Shown: positions 1 through 8,290 of the stretch, one piece after another
How the letters are laid out: each line of letters begins with the position of its first letter
Position numbering within the stretch: the stretch's first letter is position 1
Assembly: GCF_000189775.2 (NCBI RefSeq)
Contig: NC_015555.1
Coordinates: 82,501-146,500 of the forward strand
Length of the DNA: 64,000 nt
Direction: 5' to 3'
Source of the DNA: Thermoanaerobacterium xylanolyticum LX-11
GTDB taxonomy: Bacteria > Bacillota > Thermoanaerobacteria > Thermoanaerobacterales > Thermoanaerobacteraceae
Notes under the pieces: model-generated
What the model saw: the letters and a program-made list of their open reading frames with translations, nothing else
Database searches by the model: none
What the model was told of the DNA's origin: nothing
Program-made: the position numbers and the translations under genes

Positions 1-62
1 AAGTGGAAAAGGAAGTAGGATTTCCAAGACAACCAGGATGTTGGCTTAGAAGCAGCCATACA

Positions 63-94
<32 letters not shown>

Positions 95-801
95 AAATCC
101 CGCGCCGAAAATAAACGGGGCTAAAACATGCCACCGAAGCTACGGATTCTAAAGAAAGAATGGTAGGGGAGCGTACTGTACAGGACGAAGGACAAGCGAA
201 AGCGAATCTGGACAGTACAGTAGAGAGAATGCCGGTATAAGTAACGAGAGTAAGGCGAGAAACCTTACCGTCGAAAGCCTAAGGATTCCTGGGGAAGGAT
301 AATCCGCCCAGGGTAAGTCGGGACCTAAGCCGAGGCGAAAGCGTAGGCGATGGAGAACCGGTAATAAATCCGGTACCACCGAAATCCGTCAAAAGAGAAG
401 CAAGGACGCAGCGAGATAAGAAAAGCGTGCGGTTGGTAGAGCACGTCCAAGCAGCGACGAAAAGAGCTTTGAGTGAAGTACCAAAGCTCATAAGAGCTGT
501 GAAGGGGAGCCGAAAGGCGAAGTTTCGAAGGGGCTGCCAAGAAAAGTTGCTATCGAGGATAAGGTGCCCGTACCATAAACCGACACAGGTAGGCGAGGAG
601 AGAATCCAAAGACGAGCGGGAGAACCCTCATTAAGGAACTCGGCAAAAAGACTCCGTAACTTCGGGAGAAGGAGTGCCGAAAGGCCGCAGAGAAGAGGCC
701 CAAGCGACTGTTTACCAAAAACACAGGTTTCTGCTAAGTCGAAAGACGAAGTATAGGAGCTGACGCCTGCCCGGTGCTGGAAGGTTAAGGGGAAGGGTCA
801 T

Positions 802-1108
802 CCGGCACTCAACTATACCTATTAGGAGTGAAAGAAATGTATTATGTCTATATAATAAAGAATGAAGATGGAGGCATATATACAGGCTATTCAGAGAATA
901 TAAAGAAAAGAGTAGAAGCTCATAATAAAGGACTAAACAAATACACAAAAGGGCATAAATGGGAACTAATCTACTATGAAGCATATAAAGCAAAAGAAGA
1001 TGCCCAAAAGAGAGAAAAGCAATTAAAAAAATCTCATAATGCAAGAAGATGGTTAAAAGAAAGAATAGCCAAAAGCATAAACTCTTAGTAGATAGAGTTG
1101 AGTGCCGG
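802..1108 (+). mobile_element. 23S rRNA intervening sequence 1 (helix 68 tip) carrying a GIY-YIG gene
   Basis: This is a 307-nt insertion in 23S rRNA. Its ends are perfectly complementary over 12 bp (802-813 CCGGCACTCAAC with 1097-1108 GTTGAGTGCCGG). Pairing continues inward with mismatches through CTATACCTA / TAGATAG. The insertion sits where other 23S genes have the small loop of helix 68 (E. coli about 1860-1880). Terminal hairpins of this kind are typical of bacterial rRNA intervening sequences cut out by RNase III without religation. That it is excised is inferred. No group I or II intron core was recognised. The ends match those of the second insertion at 2029-2120. Confidence 0.9.
837..1088 (+). 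CDS. GIY-YIG endonuclease-like protein encoded inside 23S rRNA
   Basis: An 83-residue protein of the small GIY-YIG family (UPF0213, YazA/YhbQ-like). Residues 2-7 (YYVYII) and 14-18 (IYTGY) form the GIY and YIG strands. Arg25, His29, Asn30 and Glu48 sit where the family places its catalytic residues, and the C-terminal third is strongly basic. The ATG at 837 is preferred because AGGAG at 824-828 lies 8 nt upstream; a GTG at 828 overlaps that site. The gene occupies nearly all of the insertion between its terminal stems, and its TAG falls just before the 3' stem. By analogy with homing endonucleases it could promote spread of the insertion, but small GIY-YIG proteins also occur as free-standing genes of unknown role. 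Translation from an rRNA precursor is unproven. Confidence 0.85.
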   Translation: MYYVYIIKNEDGGIYTGYSENIKKRVEAHNKGLNKYTKGHKWELIYYEAYKAKEDAQKREKQLKKSHNARRWLKERIAKSINS

Positions 1109-1121
1109 AGAAGCTCTGAAC

Positions 1122-1216
<95 letters not shown>

Positions 1217-1467
1217 CTTGGGCGCTGTCTTGAAGGGGGACCCGGTGAAATTGTAGTACTCGTGAAGATGCGAGTTACCCGCGACAGGACAGAAAGACCC
1301 CATGGAGCTTTACTGCAGCTTGTCACTGAATTTTAGTAATATCTGTACAGGATAGGTGGGAGGCAGAGAAATATGGGCGCCAGCCTATATGGAGCCAACG
1401 TTGGGATACCACCCTGATATTACCGAAATTCTAACATAGGAGCCGTAAACCGGCATATGGACACTGA

Positions 1468-1505
<38 letters not shown>

Positions 1506-1711
1506 AGTAACGGAGGCGTCCAAAGGTTACCTCAGCGCGGAAGGAAATCGCGCGAAAGAGTGCAAAGGCAGAAGGTAGCCTAACTGCGAGAAAGACAATT
1601 CGAGCAGGGACGAAAGTCGGGCTTAGTGATCCGGCGGTAGAGAATGGGATTGCCGTCGCTCAACGGATAAAAGCTACCCTGGGGATAACAGGCTGATCTC
1701 CCCCAAGAGTC

Positions 1712-1855
<144 letters not shown>

Positions 1856-2028
1856 TCGCGGGCGCAGGAAATTTGAGAGGATCTGCCCTTAGTACGAGAG
1901 GACCGGGGTGGACAAACCGATGGTGTACCAGTTGCAAAGCCATTTGCACAGCTGGGTAGCCAAGTTTGGAAGGGATAAACGCTGAAAGCATCTAAGCGTG
2001 AAACCCACCTCAAGATAAGATTTCCCAT

Positions 2029-2120
2029 CTGGCACTCAACTATACTTACTGAAGGGAAAAAGCACTATGTACAAATGTTAGGGAATAAAATAGATTACAG
2101 TAGGTAGAGTTGAGTGCCAG
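2029..2120 (+). mobile_element. 23S rRNA intervening sequence 2 (helix 98 tip), gene-less
   Basis: A 92-nt insertion near the 3' end of 23S, at the tip of helix 98 (after GATTTCCCAT, before AGTAAGACACCTTGAAGA). Its ends pair perfectly over 12 bp (CTGGCACTCAAC with GTTGAGTGCCAG). Pairing continues to 21 bp with one mismatch and one G-U pair (2031-2051 with 2098-2118). Ten of the outer bases and the inner TATAC(C/T)TA block are shared with insertion 1. The interior has a tiny ATGTACAAATGTTAG stretch (five codons) and no gene. It looks like a deleted or non-autonomous relative of insertion 1. Confidence 0.85.
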
Positions 2121-2267
2121 AGTAAGACACCTTGAAGAAGACGAGGTAGATAGGCCGGAGGTGTAAGAGTAGAAATACTTTCAGCTGACCGGTACTAATA
2201 AGTCGAGGACTTGACCTTTAGCATTGTGCAGTATTCAAAGTTCATTTAAGAAAAATGAACGAAAGAT

Positions 2268-2377
2268 TTCCGGTGGCAATAGCGGAGGTTAAAAACCCGT
2301 TCCCATACCGAACACGGAAGTGAAGCCCTCCAGCGCCGATGGTACTGATTACTCGGGAGAGTAGGTCGCTGCCGGTA
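2268..2377 (+). rRNA. rrf: 5S ribosomal RNA
   Basis: It has the conserved 5S core CCCGTTCCCATACCGAACACGG and complementary termini (CCGGTGGC near the 5' end, GCTGCCGG near the 3' end). It lies about 50 nt after 23S, as expected in a rrn operon. At about 110 nt it is slightly short because the helix IV/V arm is reduced. No tRNA gene follows it. End positions are accurate to a few bases. Confidence 0.93.
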
Positions 2378-2404
2378 AAAATTTCATATATTAGCCCCCT
2401 AAGC

Positions 2405-2432
2405 AAAACTCCTATTTAAGGAGTTTTTAATT
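2405..2432 (+). terminator. Rho-independent terminator of the rrn operon
   Basis: AAAACTCC (2405-2412) pairs with GGAGTTTT (2420-2427) around a 7-nt loop and is followed by a T-rich tract. It lies directly after 5S and before the glcK promoter. Confidence 0.8.
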
Positions 2433-2438
2433 TTTATA

Positions 2439-2467
2439 TTGACAAATTAGAAAACCTATATGAATAT
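2439..2467 (+). promoter_or_regulatory. Sigma-A-type promoter for the glcK-tag unit
   Basis: TTGACA at 2439-2444 matches the -35 consensus. GAATAT at 2462-2467 is the -10 candidate at a 17-bp spacing. It lies between the rrn terminator and the ribosome binding site of glcK. Confidence 0.6.
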
Positions 2468-2506
2468 AGAAGTATGATAAATTTAGTTTGCTTAGGAGGA
2501 GTGTTT

Positions 2507-3454
2507 GTGAAAAAGTTTGTATGCGGTGTAGATCTTGGTGGTACAAAGATAAATACAGGCATTATGGATGTGGACGGAAATATTTTGTGCAATGTGAAAA
2601 TACCTACAGAGGCAGATAAAGGACCGCAACATGTTATAAACAACATAAAGATAAGCATAATAGAATCTCTTAATAAATTGAATATAGATGTCAGTCAGAT
2701 TGAAGGTATTGGGATAGGTGCTCCAGGACCTTTGAATGCAGATAGAGGCGTGGTGGAATGTCCTCCTAATCTACCAGGATGGATTGACATCCCATTGGTG
2801 GACATATTAAAGAGAGATTTTGATACGGAGATAAAACTTAACAACGATGCTAATGCTGCTGCACTTGCTGAATATTTATTTGGTGCTGGACAAGGAATAA
2901 ATAATATTGTTTATATGACTGTAAGCACAGGTATCGGTGGTGGTGCGATAATTGATGGGAAATTGTACAATGGTGCAAATTCAAATGCTGCTGAGATTGG
3001 ACATCACACTATAAATTTTGACGGGCCTAGATGGTGCAACTGTGGCAATCCTGGGTGTTTAGAGTCGTATGCTTCTGGCACATCATTAGTTAAATTTGCA
3101 AAAAAGCATATAGAATCTGGAAGAGATACTATTCTCAAAGACAAACCTTCAGGTGAATTAAAAGCAGAAGATATTTTTGATGCTGCAAAATCTGGTGATA
3201 AATTGGCTTTAGAGCTTATTGAGAATGAAGCATTTTATTTGGGAATAGGTATTGTAAACATAATGGCATTTTATAACCCGGAAATTATAATAATAGGTGG
3301 CGGATTGTCAAGTCAATGGGATGTCTTGTATGACAAAATGATGAAGACAGTTGATGAAAGAGCATTAAAGCCAAATAGGCAGATTTGCAAAGTTGTTAAG
3401 GCAAAACTTGGTGGTAATGTGGGACTTATAGGTGCAGCATCGCTGGTACTATAA
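2507..3454 (+). CDS. glcK: ROK-family glucokinase
   Basis: A 315-residue sugar kinase that phosphorylates glucose with ATP in the cytoplasm. Evidence is the N-terminal phosphate-binding motif DLGGTK (residues 9-14), the catalytic Asp in NNDANAAALAE (about 114), and the ROK zinc motif CNCGNPGC (177-184). Length is normal for ROK kinases. GTG 2507 is chosen because AGGAGGA at 2494-2500 lies 6 nt upstream; the longer frame from 2474 has no ribosome binding site. It starts a unit with tag, about 10 nt apart. Glucokinase rather than another ROK hexokinase is the usual assignment for this clade, but substrate specificity cannot be read from sequence. Confidence 0.9.
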   Translation: MKKFVCGVDLGGTKINTGIMDVDGNILCNVKIPTEADKGPQHVINNIKISIIESLNKLNIDVSQIEGIGIGAPGPLNADRGVVECPPNLPGWIDIPLVDILKRDFDTEIKLNNDANAAALAEYLFGAGQGINNIVYMTVSTGIGGGAIIDGKLYNGANSNAAEIGHHTINFDGPRWCNCGNPGCLESYASGTSLVKFAKKHIESGRDTILKDKPSGELKAEDIFDAAKSGDKLALELIENEAFYLGIGIVNIMAFYNPEIIIIGGGLSSQWDVLYDKMMKTVDERALKPNRQICKVVKAKLGGNVGLIGAASLVL

Positions 3455-3464
3455 GGAGGAAAAA

Positions 3465-4037
3465 ATGGATAGATGTCCTTGGTGTCTTAAAGATGAAATA
3501 TACATAAAATATCATGATACAGAGTGGGGCGTACCAGTACATGACGACAGGATTCACTTTGAATTTTTAGTATTGGAATCGGCTCAAGCGGGACTAAACT
3601 GGCTTACAATACTTAAGAAAAGGAATAATTATAGAAAGGCATATAGCGAATTTGATCCACAAAAAGTTTCGCTCTTTGATGAGAAAAAAGTGCAGGAGCT
3701 TTTAAATGACGTTGGCATTATTCGAAATAAAAGAAAAATAGAATCATCTATAGCAAACGCTAAGGCCTTTTTAGAAATTCAAAGAGAATTTGGTAGTTTT
3801 GATACGTATATTTGGAGTTTCACTGATGGAAGGCCTATCATAAATTATTGGGAAAGCATTGACGAAGTACCTGCTAAAACATCATTATCTGATAAGATAA
3901 GTAATGATCTTAAAAAAAGAGGGTTTAAATTTGTGGGATCCACAATAATATATTCACACATGCAAGCGATTGGAATTGTAAATGACCATATAACATCGTG
4001 TTTCAGACATAAGGAGCTATTGCAATTTAACTCATAA
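3465..4037 (+). CDS. tag: DNA-3-methyladenine glycosylase I
   Basis: A 190-residue base-excision repair enzyme that removes 3-methyladenine from alkylated DNA. The N-terminal RCPWC and EWGVP segments and a QAGLNWLTIL stretch are typical of Tag. The zinc ligands known from E. coli Tag (Cys4, His17, His175, Cys179) occur here at exactly the same positions. The start ATG follows AAGGAGG. It lies 10 nt downstream of glcK and is probably co-transcribed; a terminator follows. Confidence 0.95.
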   Translation: MDRCPWCLKDEIYIKYHDTEWGVPVHDDRIHFEFLVLESAQAGLNWLTILKKRNNYRKAYSEFDPQKVSLFDEKKVQELLNDVGIIRNKRKIESSIANAKAFLEIQREFGSFDTYIWSFTDGRPIINYWESIDEVPAKTSLSDKISNDLKKRGFKFVGSTIIYSHMQAIGIVNDHITSCFRHKELLQFNS

Positions 4038-4045
4038 AAAAATAC

Positions 4046-4090
4046 ATGCAGGGCTTGGTGCAAAATGCACTTAGACCTGCCTTTTTTTAT
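4046..4090 (+). terminator. Rho-independent terminator after tag
   Basis: GCAGG and CCTGC arms, with an inner TGCA...TGCA pairing, are followed by seven T residues directly after the tag stop codon. Confidence 0.75.
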
Positions 4091-4121
4091 TCTTAAAATA
4101 ATATAATGTTAATAAGAAAGC

Positions 4122-4150
4122 GTATAGATACTGGTTACTATGGAAATAAT
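4122..4150 (+). promoter_or_regulatory. Sigma-F/sigma-G type promoter of csfB
   Basis: GTATA (4122-4126), a 15-bp spacer and GGAAATAAT (4142-4150) fit the forespore consensus GYATA - 15 bp - GGNNANANT at every fixed position. The csfB start codon is about 27 nt beyond the expected transcription start. In B. subtilis csfB is a sigma-F-dependent gene, so the site agrees with the neighbour. Confidence 0.7.
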
Positions 4151-4183
4151 TATATTAGAATATTATGAAAGATGGTGTAGCAT

Positions 4184-4393
4184 ATGGAAAGCATGTTAAA
4201 AACTAAAAAATGCTTTATATGCAATCATGAAAAGACAGACGGTATCGATGTATTGGGAGAATTTTTATGCAATGACTGCCAGAAAATAATCGCTCACATA
4301 TCTCCAGATGATGCAAAGTACGAATATTACAGAAAAAAGATGATAGATATCTGGCGCAACTACAAAAAAGATTTTGAATATGAGGACTGTTGA
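4184..4393 (+). CDS. csfB: Anti-sigma-G factor Gin (CsfB)
   Basis: A 69-residue zinc protein that in B. subtilis binds and holds sigma-G inactive (and later acts on sigma-E) during sporulation. Four cysteines (C10, C13, C29, C32) form the family's paired CxxC zinc site, with the usual FICxxE and FLCNDCQ surroundings. The Shine-Dalgarno site is weak, and a second in-frame ATG lies three codons in. Gene order supports the call: in B. subtilis csfB also follows an rRNA operon and precedes yaaO-tmk. A sigma-F-like promoter lies just upstream. Confidence 0.88.
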   Translation: MESMLKTKKCFICNHEKTDGIDVLGEFLCNDCQKIIAHISPDDAKYEYYRKKMIDIWRNYKKDFEYEDC

Positions 4394-4474
4394 AATATGT
4401 CCTCATATTTTTTATAGGCAATAATTAGTGTTATATGGTATTATATATGTATAATACGTGAAAAGGTGATAAAA

Positions 4475-5896
4475 TTGACAGCACCGCTTTATGAAGCATT
4501 GATTAAATATGTTGAAGACGGTACAATGCCATATCATATGCCGGGCCACAAAGAAGGGAAAATTATTTCCCGGAAATACATAGAAAACATTGCTAAAATA
4601 GATGTGACAGAAGTTCCTGGGACAGACAATCTTCACGATCCACATGGACCGATTTTAGAAGCAGAAAGACTTGCTGCCAAAGCATTTGGAGCTAAATCAT
4701 CTTTCTTTCTTGTCAATGGAACTACGTGTGGAATATATGCAGCAATGTCATCAGTCTTGAATGATGGTGATATGGTAGTTGTTCAAAGGAATTCTCATAG
4801 ATCTGTCTATAATGGATTGATACTTACTGGTGCTATACCAATTTATATAGAACCGCTTATGGACGATGAAGATGCCATAGCTATGGGTATATCCATAGAT
4901 GAACTTGAAAAGCTCCTTATAAAACATAAGAACGTAAAGGCAGTGGTCATTACATATCCAAATTATTATGGTTTTTGTGTCGATATAAATAAAGTGGTGG
5001 ATTTGGTTCATAAATACGACAAGGTATTGATAGTAGACGAGGCACATGGGGCCCATTTTGCATTTTCTGATAGATTGCCATTATCGGCATCTAAAGCTGG
5101 TGCAGATATTGTGATTGAAAGTGTTCACAAAACTTTGCCTGCATTTACGCAAAGCTCAATTTTGCATGTGAATACAGATAGGATAGATATTGATAGATTA
5201 AGGTTTTACTTAAGCCTTTATCAATCAACATCTCCTTCTTATATTTTGATGACATCAATTGATTTAGCCAGAGATTTTATGGAGAGGGAAGGCAAAGCAT
5301 TGCTTGATAAATGTTTAGATCTATCGATTCAAGCAAGAAGGCTTATCAATGAGATAGACGGTGTAAGGTGTATTGGCGATGATGTCATAGGCAAGTACGG
5401 AATTTACGATTACGATGCTACAAAGCTTACTATCAATGTAAGTGGACTTGGCATATCCGGCAGTGTGGCGGAAAGTATACTGCGAGAAAAATTCAACATT
5501 CAGATGGAAATGTCTGACTACAGAAATATACTTGCCATAATGACTGTAGCTGATGATGAAGCATCGTTTGACAAGCTAATAGAGTCTGTCAAAGGTCTTT
5601 CAGAGTACAAAAGGAACGAAAAATTAAGCTATTTTGATGGCAACGGTTGCCCAGAAATTCCTGAAATGGCTATGAAGCCAAAAGATGCGGTAAATAAAGA
5701 GTATAGATATGTAAGCATGGATGATGCTGTAGGCATGGTTTCACTTGATTATGTAATTCCATATCCACCGGGTGTTCCGCTTTTATGTCCGGGTGAACTC
5801 ATAAAAAAAGATATGGTACAATATATAAAATTACTATATAATATAGGTATAAAGGTTATTGGCATTGATAATTTAAAAATACGGGTGTGTAAATAA
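4475..5896 (+). CDS. Orn/Lys/Arg decarboxylase family PLP enzyme (YaaO-like)
   Basis: A 473-residue fold-type-I PLP enzyme related to arginine, lysine and ornithine decarboxylases. DEAHGAHF holds the PLP-binding Asp, and SVHKTLPAFTQSS holds the Schiff-base Lys. The N-terminal PYHMPGHK is the family signature. TTG 4475 is preferred to GTG 4466 because AGGTGA at 4464-4469 overlaps the latter and is well spaced for the former. It matches B. subtilis yaaO by position, just before tmk, with which it overlaps by one base. The substrate is not determined by sequence; arginine decarboxylation for polyamine synthesis is one possibility. Confidence 0.88.
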   Translation: MTAPLYEALIKYVEDGTMPYHMPGHKEGKIISRKYIENIAKIDVTEVPGTDNLHDPHGPILEAERLAAKAFGAKSSFFLVNGTTCGIYAAMSSVLNDGDMVVVQRNSHRSVYNGLILTGAIPIYIEPLMDDEDAIAMGISIDELEKLLIKHKNVKAVVITYPNYYGFCVDINKVVDLVHKYDKVLIVDEAHGAHFAFSDRLPLSASKAGADIVIESVHKTLPAFTQSSILHVNTDRIDIDRLRFYLSLYQSTSPSYILMTSIDLARDFMEREGKALLDKCLDLSIQARRLINEIDGVRCIGDDVIGKYGIYDYDATKLTINVSGLGISGSVAESILREKFNIQMEMSDYRNILAIMTVADDEASFDKLIESVKGLSEYKRNEKLSYFDGNGCPEIPEMAMKPKDAVNKEYRYVSMDDAVGMVSLDYVIPYPPGVPLLCPGELIKKDMVQYIKLLYNIGIKVIGIDNLKIRVCK

Positions 5897-6513
5897 TGTA
5901 CAAAGGAAAACTCATAACGTTTGAAGGAATAGATGGCAGTGGGAAAACTACGCAAATAAATCTGCTTAAAAAATACCTTTTGGAGATTGGACGAGATATT
6001 GTTGTTTTAAGAGAGCCTGGAGGTACAGCAATAGGCGAGAAAATCAGAGAAATACTTCTTGACAAAAAAAACAATATAGTCCCATCTGCGGAAGCACTTC
6101 TTTATGCAGCATCTCGGGCAGAGCTTGTAAAGGAAGTCATAATACCGTCATTAAATGATGGGAAAATAGTGATTTTGGACAGATTTGTTGACAGCTCAAT
6201 TGTATACCAAGGATATGCGAGAGGACTTGGTGTAGAGGTTGTAGAGGAGATTAACAGTATTGCCATAGATGGACTTGTACCTGATTTAACTGTGTACTTA
6301 GATATAAAGCCTAAAGATACCTTAATGAGAATCGACAGAAGAAAAGACAAGGATCGCTTGGAGATAGAAGATGCAGAATTTCATGAAAAAGTCTATGAGG
6401 GATATATGAAGCTTATTAAGTCAAAACCAGGCAGGTATTTTATTGTAGATGCTACGCATGATATTTACTATATACAAAAGGTTATAATTGATGAAGTAAG
6501 CAAAATTATTTAA
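5896..6513 (+). CDS. tmk: Thymidylate kinase
   Basis: A 205-residue kinase converting dTMP to dTDP. The P-loop FEGIDGSGKTTQ is at residues 9-20. DRFVDSSIVYQGYARG contains the DR(Y/F) substrate-binding motif. A basic lid stretch (RIDRRKDKDRLE) follows. Its ATG overlaps the stop of the preceding decarboxylase gene by one base, and darA follows after 13 nt, so these genes are probably translated from one message. Confidence 0.97.
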   Translation: MYKGKLITFEGIDGSGKTTQINLLKKYLLEIGRDIVVLREPGGTAIGEKIREILLDKKNNIVPSAEALLYAASRAELVKEVIIPSLNDGKIVILDRFVDSSIVYQGYARGLGVEVVEEINSIAIDGLVPDLTVYLDIKPKDTLMRIDRRKDKDRLEIEDAEFHEKVYEGYMKLIKSKPGRYFIVDATHDIYYIQKVIIDEVSKII

Positions 6514-6526
6514 GGAGGGGAAAAAA

Positions 6527-6856
6527 GTGAAACTGATTTTTGCCATAGTACAAGACGAAGACGTAAGAAGACTTATGGATGGACTTACAGAAAAAGGGTT
6601 CAGCTTTACAAGAGTTGCTTCTACGGGTGGATTTTTAAGATCTGGCAATACGACACTTATGATAGGTGTAGAGGATGATAAGCTGGATGATGCTATTGAA
6701 GTGATTGAAAAGAAGTGTAAAACGAGGGACAGAATAATCACATCTCCGACTCCTATGGGAGGAGCCACTGATATATTTATACCGCAGCCTGTTGAAGTCT
6801 CTATCGGTGGAGCTACAGTTTTTGTCATCGATGTAGAAAAATTTTTCAGGATATAG
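6527..6856 (+). CDS. darA: Cyclic-di-AMP receptor, PII-like (DarA/PstA, YaaQ)
   Basis: A 109-residue PII-like protein that binds cyclic di-AMP in B. subtilis and Staphylococcus. The family features are the KLIFAIVQDED start, a FSFTRVASTGGFLRSGNTTL block that contributes to nucleotide binding, and GGATDIFIPQPVEVSIGGATVFV near the C-terminus. The start is GTG 6527 behind AAGGAGGGG. It lies between tmk and yaaR as in B. subtilis. Its partner protein is not known from sequence. Confidence 0.93.
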   Translation: MKLIFAIVQDEDVRRLMDGLTEKGFSFTRVASTGGFLRSGNTTLMIGVEDDKLDDAIEVIEKKCKTRDRIITSPTPMGGATDIFIPQPVEVSIGGATVFVIDVEKFFRI

Positions 6857-6865
6857 GTGTTTTTT

Positions 6866-7309
6866 ATGAAGATACAAGAGATAAATTCCAATAAAATAAT
6901 GACAGGCTATGAAAAAGATGATAGAAGTGAAAGGACTTCTGCCTTAAAATTTGAAGACATCTTTGACAGCGAAATAAGCAAAGTAGAAGAAAGCATGTTA
7001 AATAAGATGCTTAATGATATTGATGATGCTGCTGAAAAATTGAAAGAGGAAATGAACTTGGATAACCTTATGGTTTACAAGAGAAAAGTTAAAGAGTTCT
7101 TGCAGAAGTCTTTAAATGGCATGTTTCAAAAAAGCAAGAAGGAATCAATAAATCTAAACGGACGAAAAAAAATCTACACTATTGTTGAAAAAGTAAATGA
7201 TAAACTTGAGATTATGACGAAGGAGTTTTTAGAGGGAAACAAGAAGAATCTTGATATTTTAAGCGCTATTGAGGAGATCAGGGGATTGTTGATAGATATA
7301 TATTCGTAG
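6866..7309 (+). CDS. yaaR: YaaR family protein (DUF327)
   Basis: A 147-residue, highly charged and helical cytoplasmic protein. LEEMNLDNLMVYKRKVKEFLQKSLNGMF-like spacing, in the middle of the protein, is characteristic of DUF327. ATG 6866 is chosen since AGGTG at 6855-6859 is 6 nt upstream; the GTG at 6857 is inside that site. Its position between darA and holB is conserved with B. subtilis. Function is unknown. Confidence 0.85.
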   Translation: MKIQEINSNKIMTGYEKDDRSERTSALKFEDIFDSEISKVEESMLNKMLNDIDDAAEKLKEEMNLDNLMVYKRKVKEFLQKSLNGMFQKSKKESINLNGRKKIYTIVEKVNDKLEIMTKEFLEGNKKNLDILSAIEEIRGLLIDIYS

Positions 7310-7319
7310 GTGAAGCTTC

Positions 7320-8279
7320 ATGCACAAAATTTACGGTCACAAAAACATTTTAGAATTGTTTAATAAAATTATAAATTCAGGGAAAATAGCAAATGCATAC
7401 CTTTTTGTTGGAGAAAGTGGGTTGGGCAAAGAATACATGGCAAAGTATTTTGCCATGATGGTAAATTGTGTTAAAAGTCCCAAGCCATGCTTCAGTTGCC
7501 ATTCATGCGTTCAATTTGTATCAGGCAATCACCCTGATATTTTCTTTATAGAGCCTGATGGAAGCTCAATAAAAGTGGATACATTGAGAAATACTGTCAT
7601 AAGCAATGCCTATATTAAACCGTATAATTCATACAAAAAGATTTTCATAATAAAAGAAGCAGAGAAAATGACAGAGCAATCTCAAAATAGCATTCTCAAG
7701 ACTTTAGAGGAACCTCCTTTGCACGTTTTATTCATATTGACAGCGTCTAAAATGGATGGCCTTTTACCTACAATTGTATCAAGATGTGAGACAATAAGGT
7801 TTAATAGAGAGTCGGATGATGTTATAGAGGATTATCTTGTAAATGAGAAAAACGTCAATGCAAGTGAAGCTAAAAAAATTTCATCTGTTGCTTGCGGCAA
7901 CTATGGCAAGGCGGATTTGTTGACTGATGAGAAGTATTCAATTATAAGGAATGAAGTCTGGGATGTATTGGAAAGCTTATTAAAAAGCGACAGGGCTTTA
8001 AGGCTCGATAGATTTAGATTTTTCGATGAAAACAGAGAAATGATTGATGATGTAATTGATATAATGCTTTCTTACGTAAGGGATATTATGGTTTTAAACT
8101 TTAGTGATGAAAGAAGCGTTATAAACAAAGATATGATAGATAAACTTAAAGCAATTTCAAATGATTTGACAGGGCCTAAGCTTAATAATATAATAAATGA
8201 GATAGAAGATCTTATATTTAATCTTAAGTCAAACGTCAATTATCAAATGGCCATTGAAAAATTTCTCTTAAGCATTTAG
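7320..8279 (+). CDS. holB: DNA polymerase III delta' subunit
   Basis: A 319-residue clamp-loader subunit of the AAA+ class. It has the degenerate P-loop VGESGLGKEYMA (about 31-42), a zinc module CFSCHSC (about 61-67), and sensor-type SRCETIRF. A TLEEPP motif (SILKTLEEPPLHVLFIL) is diagnostic for DnaX/HolB proteins. The ATG follows TAGGTG. It is adjacent to yaaR and ricT as in B. subtilis. Confidence 0.95.
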   Translation: MHKIYGHKNILELFNKIINSGKIANAYLFVGESGLGKEYMAKYFAMMVNCVKSPKPCFSCHSCVQFVSGNHPDIFFIEPDGSSIKVDTLRNTVISNAYIKPYNSYKKIFIIKEAEKMTEQSQNSILKTLEEPPLHVLFILTASKMDGLLPTIVSRCETIRFNRESDDVIEDYLVNEKNVNASEAKKISSVACGNYGKADLLTDEKYSIIRNEVWDVLESLLKSDRALRLDRFRFFDENREMIDDVIDIMLSYVRDIMVLNFSDERSVINKDMIDKLKAISNDLTGPKLNNIINEIEDLIFNLKSNVNYQMAIEKFLLSI

Positions 8280-8290
8280 GAGGTTTTATT

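Noticed and set aside
802-1108. Group I or group II intron in 23S rRNA
   Set aside because: No conserved intron core elements or splice-site pairing were recognised; the complementary ends and position at a helix tip fit an excised, unspliced insertion better.
2380-2440. tRNA gene after 5S rRNA
   Set aside because: No cloverleaf or GTTC-type T-loop was found; only a terminator and promoter are present.
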